From: Nitrososphaerota archaeon
GTDB taxonomy: Archaea; Thermoproteota; Nitrososphaeria; Nitrososphaerales; JAPUIC01
Direction: 5' to 3'
Length of the DNA stretch: 6,495 nt
Assembly (NCBI GenBank): GCA_027297425.1
Contig: JAPUIC010000009.1
Span: forward strand, 1-6,495
In this document: positions 1-4,604 of the stretch, piece by piece
Numbering within the stretch: the first letter of the stretch is position 1
Layout of the letters: the number at the start of each line of letters is the position of its first letter
The notes under the pieces: generated by a model
What the model was told of the DNA's origin: nothing
What the model saw: the letters and a program-made list of their open reading frames with translations, nothing else
Database searches by the model: none
Position numbers and translations under genes: made by a program

Positions 1-34
1 GTCCTGATTCCTTTTCGCTCCGTCCCTGCTCCAT
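1..34 (-). CDS. Possible 5' end of a gene leaving the window
   Basis: On the minus strand an ATG at 34-32 opens a frame with no stop before the window edge, giving only MEQGRSEKESG. A GAGGAG sequence (plus positions 45-50) lies 10 bases before the ATG, and a TATA-like TTTATTA (plus 58-64) is centred about 27 bases before it. The fragment is hydrophilic and too short to recognise. It would lie downstream of glutamate dehydrogenase on the same strand. Another reading is a plus-strand gene ending here: one plus frame is open from base 1 to a TAA at 58-60. No function can be given. Confidence 0.3.
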   Translation of the reverse strand, partial: MEQGRSEKESG

Positions 35-56
35 CTTGTAGAAACTCCTCACATGT

Positions 57-66
57 GTAATAAATC
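57..66 (-). promoter_or_regulatory. Candidate TATA-like box before the left-edge gene
   Basis: The minus strand reads GATTTATTAC here, centred roughly 27 bases before the possible ATG at 34. This spacing would suit an archaeal TATA box driving a transcript that begins at or near the start codon. The SD-like GAGGAG downstream would suit a bacterial-type leader instead, so the two readings compete. The call rests on position and AT content only. Confidence 0.2.
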
Positions 67-87
67 TAGAGAGAAACGAGTATCAAA

Positions 88-1338
88 CTAGATAAAGCCT
101 CTTAGCTCGATCGTCTTTACAACCCTACTAACTCCCAAGATGTAAGCAGATTCCCTCATTGAAATATTCTCTTTCTGAGCCCGCTCATAGACGCTACGTG
201 TGGCCTTGATCATGGCCTTAGATAACTCGGCATTTACACGATCTTCCTCCCATCGGAACTGTTGAATATTCTGGGCCCATTCAAAATAAGAGACTACTAC
301 ACCACCGGCATTGACTAAAATATCTGGGAGAATAATCACATCCTTCTTCTGAAGTACATCATCAGCGACTGGTGTAATAGGATGGTTAGCCCCCTCAACA
401 ATGATACCGGCCTTGATCCGATCTGCATTTTCGTGGTGGATAACAGAATCGATGGAGGCAGGGATCAAGATATCGCAGTCGAGCTCCAAGAGTTGCTCGT
501 TCGAGATATTTTCGCTTTCCGGGAAATCCGCTATGGAACCATTTGTCCGTTTATGATTTGCTAAAGCCTCACCGTCTAAACCCCCGCGGAGTAAAACGCC
601 ACCCTTGCTATCGCTTACAGCAATTATTTTACAACCAAGGCTACCTACAAGTTTTGCAATCCATGACCCCACGTTGCCCATTCCCTGGATGGCTACAGTA
701 TTTCCCTGAAGAGATCGTTGGGCTAGACGCGCCCACTCACCAAGTGAGAAGACTGCACCTCTTCCCGTCGCTGCATCTCTTCCGTATGAGCCTCCGAGTT
801 CTATCGGTTTACCTGTAACTATAGCAGGATTGTAACCAAATCGCTGTCCGTACTCATCCATGATCCAGGCCATAGTTCGAGCATTCGTTCCCATATCTGG
901 CGCAACAATATCCCTGGTCGGGCCGATCAAGTGCGAGATGAGGTCAGTGTAACGGCGGGTTAACCTGTTTAATTCATCCTGACTTAACTCTGAGGGGTTA
1001 CATTGAACTCCACCTTTAGCACCTCCAAAAGGTATGTCGACAACTGCAGTCTTCCAAGTCATCAGCGAAGCTAATGCCCTAATCTCGTCCAAGTTGGCAT
1101 TGGGGTGGTATCTTACACCCCCCTTATACGGTCCTCTCGCGCCACTATGTTGAACGCGATAGCCGGTGAAGATCTTAACGTCGCCATTATCCATCCGCAT
1201 GGGAACTTCTACGGTAAGCTCACGCCACGAATGGGATAATAGTTCTTGTATCTCCTTGGGGATATTGAGATGTTTGGCTGCACGTCCAAAGAACCACATG
1301 ACTGACTCGAAGGCTGACATGTCGTTTCGAAGTTCCAT
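88..1338 (-). CDS. gdhA: Glutamate dehydrogenase, hexameric NAD(P)-dependent type
   Basis: Cytosolic enzyme that interconverts glutamate with 2-oxoglutarate plus ammonium, using NAD or NADP. Its 416 residues match the usual length of the small hexameric family. The N-terminal substrate domain (about 1-180) carries GPYKGGVRYHP with K72, MTWK with K96, and IPFGGAKGG with catalytic K108; this last stretch fits the Glu/Leu/Phe/Val dehydrogenase active-site pattern. Catalytic D148 is in APDMGTN. The Rossmann domain (about 185-345) shows GMGNVG at 219-224 and D243 at the end of the second strand. The conserved C-terminal NAGGVVVSYFEW is at 343-354. Cofactor preference cannot be settled from these motifs. 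No SD precedes the ATG; a second in-frame ATG at codon 7 is possible. The gene lies 85 bases downstream of the MFS gene on the same strand but has its own AT-rich box, so co-transcription is uncertain. It ends in TAG and appears intact. Confidence 0.96.
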   Translation of the reverse strand: MELRNDMSAFESVMWFFGRAAKHLNIPKEIQELLSHSWRELTVEVPMRMDNGDVKIFTGYRVQHSGARGPYKGGVRYHPNANLDEIRALASLMTWKTAVVDIPFGGAKGGVQCNPSELSQDELNRLTRRYTDLISHLIGPTRDIVAPDMGTNARTMAWIMDEYGQRFGYNPAIVTGKPIELGGSYGRDAATGRGAVFSLGEWARLAQRSLQGNTVAIQGMGNVGSWIAKLVGSLGCKIIAVSDSKGGVLLRGGLDGEALANHKRTNGSIADFPESENISNEQLLELDCDILIPASIDSVIHHENADRIKAGIIVEGANHPITPVADDVLQKKDVIILPDILVNAGGVVVSYFEWAQNIQQFRWEEDRVNAELSKAMIKATRSVYERAQKENISMRESAYILGVSRVVKTIELRGFI

Positions 1339-1369
1339 TAACTAAACCACGCTGCGAGTGATAGATACC

Positions 1370-1380
1370 AATTATTTCAA
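1370..1380 (-). promoter_or_regulatory. Candidate promoter box of glutamate dehydrogenase
   Basis: The minus strand reads TTGAAATAATT, centred about 36 bases before the ATG at 1338. With archaeal TATA-to-start spacing it would give a leader of roughly 10 bases. The octamer GAAATAAT recurs before the neighbouring MFS gene. A bacterial reading (TTGAAA as the -35 element) finds no convincing -10 at normal spacing. No SD is present between this box and the start codon. Confidence 0.3.
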
Positions 1381-1423
1381 TGGATCGTCGCGGATCTCAA
1401 AACGAGAGAGTTAACTTTCGAAT

Positions 1424-2656
1424 CTATCTCAACCTCATCTTTATGGCAGTTACGAGAAATATTGTTGAGAATCCGATGAGGAGTGCCGCAACGGTCAGGA
1501 ATCCAGTCTGAAACCCATAAACTTCAATAAGGCCACCCATAGCAATTGAGCCTACTGCCTGCCCCGCATATAGACTCGATATATTGAGACCGAAGGTTGC
1601 CCCTCTGGACTTCTGACCGGTCCTCTCCATTAATATGACCGCTCCTGCTGCGGGGCCCATTGAGCTGGCAAAACCCAACAGAGCAGACCATGCAATCAGC
1701 AGATTCACATCCGCGGTGTTTGCAATTAGAAAAATTGCGAGGGCTGTTAGAAGCAGGCCAATTATTACGAAAGGAGCCCTTCTACCAGTCTTGTCTGAGT
1801 ATTTAGCTAACGGGATTCGTGCGAGGATGCTTGCCCCAGCCTGGACAGAAAATAAGACTCCAACATATGCCGGCAGAGCCAGGTCAAAGATAATGGTTCC
1901 CTGCATACCCTCTGCAAAGAGAGGAATGAAGCCGCGATAAGCGAGAATAGCGAAGGCATAACCGAACGTAGACATTAGCAGGGCAATGATAACATAATCT
2001 TTGAGAACCTTGATCATTCCAGTTTTTTGTGAAGACGGTTCCTGCTTAGGACCTTCTTCCTCTACCTTCCCGGGAATTTTGGATGGAATGAGTACAAGAG
2101 TTACTAATGCGCCTATTAGGAGGAATAGGGCGCAGACAAAAAATGCGCTAGCCAGGCCAAATATAGCAGCTAAGAAACCGCCAATTGCCGGCCCGATGGA
2201 GATCGACATATTTCTGGAGATCTGGGTCCATCCGAATCCCCGTGCAGCGTCCTTTTTTGAAACGATATCGCTGACATATGCAACTGTCCCAGCACCATAG
2301 GCAGAATGACCGAGACCAGCCAAGCCAAACACGATCATTAATTGAAAAGTAGACTGAGTGAAGGGTAAGAGTGCATACCCTATAGTTGCTATGGCCGCAC
2401 CCAGGAATATGACTTTTTTTCTCCCCCAACGGTCTGATAACGCGCCCATCGGTACAGAGAAGATTGCCGCTAGGATGAGATTCACGAAGAGAACAAGGCC
2501 AATATCGATCGGGGTTCCATTCAGATCTCTGATGATGTAGAAAGGTATGATTGGATAGGCCATGAATTGGCCGGTGTATGCAAAAAAGACTACGGTCGAA
2601 GCCGAAAGTATCGGTCGTGCCAACAGATTATCTCTCCGTATAATGAGGTGAAACAT
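1424..2656 (-). CDS. MFS transporter, 12-helix, drug/proton antiporter-like
   Basis: Inner-membrane secondary transporter of 410 residues, a normal length for a 12-helix major facilitator. Hydrophobic helices occur in two blocks (about 15-190 and 218-405), joined by a charged cytoplasmic loop near 192-217 rich in Lys and Glu. Motif A is clear after helix 2 (GALSDRWGRKK, 71-81), with a degenerate copy in the second half (KYSDKTGRR, 285-293). Helix 5 carries SIGPAIGG (153-160), the motif C that marks drug:H+ antiporters, so export is the best guess. The helix-4 arginine of motif B is not seen; Gly/Leu occupy that place (111-112). Substrate unknown. The ATG at 2656 has no SD but has an AT-rich box about 25 bases upstream. 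It is divergent from the small orphan gene and same-strand with glutamate dehydrogenase. Intact, ending in TAG. Confidence 0.9.
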   Translation of the reverse strand: MFHLIIRRDNLLARPILSASTVVFFAYTGQFMAYPIIPFYIIRDLNGTPIDIGLVLFVNLILAAIFSVPMGALSDRWGRKKVIFLGAAIATIGYALLPFTQSTFQLMIVFGLAGLGHSAYGAGTVAYVSDIVSKKDAARGFGWTQISRNMSISIGPAIGGFLAAIFGLASAFFVCALFLLIGALVTLVLIPSKIPGKVEEEGPKQEPSSQKTGMIKVLKDYVIIALLMSTFGYAFAILAYRGFIPLFAEGMQGTIIFDLALPAYVGVLFSVQAGASILARIPLAKYSDKTGRRAPFVIIGLLLTALAIFLIANTADVNLLIAWSALLGFASSMGPAAGAVILMERTGQKSRGATFGLNISSLYAGQAVGSIAMGGLIEVYGFQTGFLTVAALLIGFSTIFLVTAIKMRLR

Positions 2657-2673
2657 GCCAGTCTTTATTCTTA

Positions 2674-3141
2674 ATGCATTATTTCCTCGGTCCTACACTT
2701 ATCATACATCTGCTCAAATCCTTATTAAGAAAAAACGGTCGAAGAGAAAACGAATTGCAGGATTCATCGATCACCATAATCTTTGCAGTGGGGTTTTTGG
2801 TCTTTATTACAATAGTAGCGATGTTTTCGATCATTCCTCTCGGGACCAACAAAGTACTCCTGCATGATGTTCAGTGCAATCGGATCATTCTAGAGAGCCT
2901 AGAGCCGTCCGATTATCGATTAGATGTAGACGTAGTCCCCACAGAATTTGCGCAGGCTTTCCGGTCGTATAAGATCTCGATAACATATGATAACAGATTC
3001 GTAGGTGAAGGTGAACTGAGTTGGACTCAAGCCGAAGTAAGATTAGTTGATAGACCAAAACGGCTTTCTTTCGTTCTCCCTAACGAACAGGTTGGGGATA
3101 TCTGTGAGGTGGGCAAGGTCCGATTCCAGGCGGAAGGATGA
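2674..3141 (+). CDS. Small membrane-anchored protein of unknown function
   Basis: I do not recognise this 155-residue protein. A basic stretch (19-26, KNGRRENE after LLR) precedes one strong hydrophobic segment at about 33-55 (ITIIFAVGFLVFITIVAMFSIIPL region). A polar tail of about 100 residues follows, rich in alternating residues that suggest beta strands, with only two cysteines (C68 and C144) that could pair if the tail is outside the membrane. This suggests an N-terminal signal anchor with an extracytoplasmic beta domain (inference). The ATG at 2674 lies 17 bases from the divergent MFS start and has no SD. An in-frame TTG at 2755 (codon 28) would give 128 residues starting just before the membrane segment, and has a TATA-like box about 29 bases upstream; it may be the true start. 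It ends in TGA. Confidence 0.6.
   Translation: MHYFLGPTLIIHLLKSLLRKNGRRENELQDSSITIIFAVGFLVFITIVAMFSIIPLGTNKVLLHDVQCNRIILESLEPSDYRLDVDVVPTEFAQAFRSYKISITYDNRFVGEGELSWTQAEVRLVDRPKRLSFVLPNEQVGDICEVGKVRFQAEG
2676..2688 (-). promoter_or_regulatory. Candidate TATA/BRE promoter of the first MFS gene
   Basis: The minus strand reads GAGGAAATAATGC, with AAATAAT centred 25 bases before the ATG at 2656 and purines just upstream, where an archaeal BRE would lie. This spacing would place the transcript start at or next to the ATG, agreeing with the missing SD. The box overlaps the first codons of the divergent gene if that gene begins at 2674. Confidence 0.35.
2715..2729 (+). promoter_or_regulatory. Candidate promoter box before the alternative TTG start
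   Basis: AAATCCTTATTAAG has an AT-rich core TTATTAAG at 2722-2729, centred about 29 bases before the in-frame TTG at 2755. An upstream AAATCC could serve as a BRE-like element. If it is real, transcription would start inside the longer reading of the small orphan gene, which must then begin at 2755. Support is positional only. Confidence 0.25.
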
Positions 3142-3157
3142 GTTATTGCTCTACCCG

Positions 3158-3168
3158 GGATAATATCA
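3158..3168 (+). promoter_or_regulatory. AT-rich box GGATAATATCA
   Basis: The 11-mer GGATAATATCA matches GGATTATATCA at 4571-4581 in 10 of 11 positions. The second copy sits at TATA-box distance from the molybdenum hydroxylase start. Here it could be a promoter for a long leader or a small RNA, or a binding site for a shared regulator, since the GAT/ATC ends are self-complementary. No gene start lies 25-30 bases downstream. Confidence 0.2.
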
Positions 3169-3265
3169 TAAAATCGTACTATAACCGTAGAATAGATATC
3201 ATGCCATCAAGTTGGCAATAGTCAAAAGCACTCTGGTGTGAGCGTTGAATTAATTGTTAGTTTCC

Positions 3266-3290
3266 CTGCTGATTTAATTAATCAAAGCAG
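3266..3290. repeat. Imperfect inverted repeat in the second MFS gene's upstream region
   Basis: The left arm CTGCTGATT (3266-3274) pairs with AATC (3280-3283) and AGCAG (3286-3290), with AA bulged out and a TAATT centre. The core TTAATTAA (3274-3281) is a perfect palindrome and is the best TATA-like sequence upstream of the MFS gene. An overlapping palindrome and promoter core suggests an operator, though a hairpin in RNA is also possible. There is no T-run after it, so an intrinsic terminator is unlikely. Confidence 0.4.
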
Positions 3291-3332
3291 ACTTAAGGAG
3301 AAGCGGTCGAGACTTGGAGCTAAGGCAATCCA

Positions 3333-4544
3333 TTGACTAAAGATAGGGATAAAGCAGGTCCCCGCGCTAATCAAGTTCTAGGAGCGACTACATTAGCCCT
3401 CCTAGGTTCGAGTATGGCGGTGGTTGCATACACACCCGTTCTTCCGTTAGTAATGGCTGCTCTAAATCTAAGCTTTACCGAGGCTGGACTTCTTAACACA
3501 GTCCAGTTCTTAACATATGTCACCCTACAGGTTCCAATTGGATATCTAGTAGACAGATACGGACCTCGAAAGATCATATCCCTGGGAGTCGTAGGAGTTG
3601 GGCTCTTCAGTATCTTATTCTCGTTGTCTAATAATCTGCCTGAGGCTTTACTTTCTAGGGCGCTGCTTGGAGTAGCCTTCTCTGGGGTATTTGTCCCAGG
3701 GCTCAGGGTCATCGGAAATTGGTATCCCCCTAAACAAAGGGGTCTTGGGATCGGGATCTTTTCAGCTGGAGGAGGTCTAGGGATAGGTTTTGCGGGGTTT
3801 CTAGTTCCACTACTTACTGTATTCATAGACTGGAGATCTAGCATCATCTTGATTTCCGCGATCTCTATCGTCCTCGGATTAATCGCTTATCTTCTAATCT
3901 CAAATCCTCCCAGCGCACCGAAGCTAACAGTAGGTTTTCTATCCGCAAAAATAGGTTTGAGACGCCTAATTTTCAGAAGAGACGCAATGGTCCTAGGTTG
4001 GAACCATTTTGCCAGACTCGGGATAACGAGTATACTCTGGATCTGGCTCCCGACCTACCTCTTTACCAGCAAGGGTTTCTCGCTTCCAGAGGCGGGGATT
4101 GCACTTGGCATCGCTGGGCTTGTTGCTCTACCCTCAAACATTCTTGGCGGCTATATTTCCGATAGAATAAAGAGTAGAATATCACTCGTTGTCGTTTCAT
4201 GGGTAGTTCTTGTCATCATCTTTCCGGCACTAGTCTGGTCTACGAATATGATTCTCACCTTTGCAATAATATTCATTGCATCATGGTTCGCCAACTTTCA
4301 ACGTAGTTCACTTTATGCGATAATTCCTGAGCTTTTTGGTTCAAAGGACTCAGGGATCGAAACGGGCGTTCAAAATACCTGGGCTACATCGGGCGTGATC
4401 ATCCTTCCGTTCTTACTTGGTATTATGAGAGACTATACCGGCTCATTTGATATTGGGTGGATCTTCCTGTCGTTAGTATCATTTATCTCGCTAGGCTTTA
4501 GCATATACCTCCTGAAGCTAAGTCGAGAGTCCAAAGAAAGCTAG
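3333..4544 (+). CDS. MFS transporter, anion:cation symporter or NarK-like
   Basis: Membrane transporter of 403 residues with about 12 hydrophobic helices, probably an importer. Helix 1 begins near residue 17. Motif A follows helix 2 (GYLVDRYGPRK, 70-80), with a second-half counterpart GGYISDRIKSR (272-282). Helix 4 keeps the motif B arginine (R109, RALLG). The stretch NWYPPKQRGLGIGIFSAG (129-146) is typical of anion:cation symporters and nitrate-porter-like MFS proteins. Helix 5 has GGGLGIG and no motif C, which sets it apart from the exporter-like MFS protein at 1424-2656. The TTG start at 3333 is the first possible start after an in-frame TAA at 3321, with AAGG 7 bases before it; the first ATG (codon 29) would cut helix 1. 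The molybdenum hydroxylase starts 60 bases downstream on the same strand, so it may import that enzyme's substrate (inference). Substrate unknown. Confidence 0.9.
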   Translation: MTKDRDKAGPRANQVLGATTLALLGSSMAVVAYTPVLPLVMAALNLSFTEAGLLNTVQFLTYVTLQVPIGYLVDRYGPRKIISLGVVGVGLFSILFSLSNNLPEALLSRALLGVAFSGVFVPGLRVIGNWYPPKQRGLGIGIFSAGGGLGIGFAGFLVPLLTVFIDWRSSIILISAISIVLGLIAYLLISNPPSAPKLTVGFLSAKIGLRRLIFRRDAMVLGWNHFARLGITSILWIWLPTYLFTSKGFSLPEAGIALGIAGLVALPSNILGGYISDRIKSRISLVVVSWVVLVIIFPALVWSTNMILTFAIIFIASWFANFQRSSLYAIIPELFGSKDSGIETGVQNTWATSGVIILPFLLGIMRDYTGSFDIGWIFLSLVSFISLGFSIYLLKLSRESKES

Positions 4545-4545
4545 A

Positions 4546-4577
4546 ATAATTCTTTCGAGTCGATCGAGAAGGATTAT
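4546..4577. repeat. Imperfect inverted repeat between MFS gene and molybdenum hydroxylase
   Basis: ATAATTCTTTCGA (4546-4558) pairs with TCGAGAAGGATTAT (4564-4577) around a GTCGA centre, with one G·T pair and one bulged G. It begins one base after the MFS stop codon. Its right arm includes the TATA-like box of the next gene. It could act as an RNA hairpin protecting or ending the MFS message, or as a DNA operator. No T-run follows, so a classical intrinsic terminator is not supported. Confidence 0.5.
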
Positions 4578-4581
4578 ATCA
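4571..4581 (+). promoter_or_regulatory. Candidate TATA box of the molybdenum hydroxylase gene
   Basis: GGATTATATCA, preceded by the purine-rich GAGAA, is centred about 28 bases before the TTG at 4605. That is the distance expected for an archaeal TATA box with transcription starting at or beside the start codon. Only a weak AAAGG (4590-4594) precedes the start as an SD. If functional, the gene can be transcribed separately from the MFS gene. Confidence 0.4.
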
Positions 4582-4604
4582 GACCTATGAAAGGCTGAGC
4601 TAAT

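Larger units (their letters stand above)
3142..3332. other. Intergenic region upstream of the second MFS gene
   Basis: This 191-base gap shows no substantial open frame and no tRNA-like fold. It holds an AT-rich stretch at 3160-3174 (ATAATATCATAAAAT) and a 5-bp-arm hairpin TGCCA/TGGCA at 3202-3217. There are two copies of AATTAAT, at 3248 and 3276, the second inside a larger inverted repeat. A strong SD-like TAAGGAG is at 3294-3300, too far from the MFS start to serve it directly. The likely role is promoter and leader of the downstream gene. Confidence 0.6.

Noticed and set aside
543..818. Plus-strand open frames inside glutamate dehydrogenase
   Set aside because: They are antisense to a fully conserved enzyme, with no start signals or recognisable product.
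1380..1423. Intrinsic terminator after the first MFS gene (CTCTCGTTTTGAG on the minus strand)
   Set aside because: The pairing is only 3 bp (CTC/GAG) and the T-run is four bases inside the loop, too weak to call.
2413..2419. A-AAA-AAA slippery heptamer on the minus strand with a long overlapping frame (2148-2429)
   Set aside because: It encodes the Arg-Lys-Lys of MFS motif A, which explains the A-run. The zero frame continues as a full normal transporter, and the other-frame protein has no recognisable content.
2592..2744. Decamer ACGGTCGAAG repeated at 2592 and 2735 in purine-rich surroundings
   Set aside because: One copy is inside the MFS coding region and the other inside the orphan gene; there are no further copies and no symmetric placement, so it is likely chance.
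3202..3217. TGCCA/TGGCA hairpin in the 3142-3332 gap
   Set aside because: The arms are only 5 bp with no extension and no T-run after them; this is expected by chance.
3371..3847. 158-codon open frame antisense to the second MFS gene
   Set aside because: It lies entirely within a strong transporter gene, is Pro/Arg/Thr-rich in the manner of an antisense shadow, and has no domain or promoter signal.
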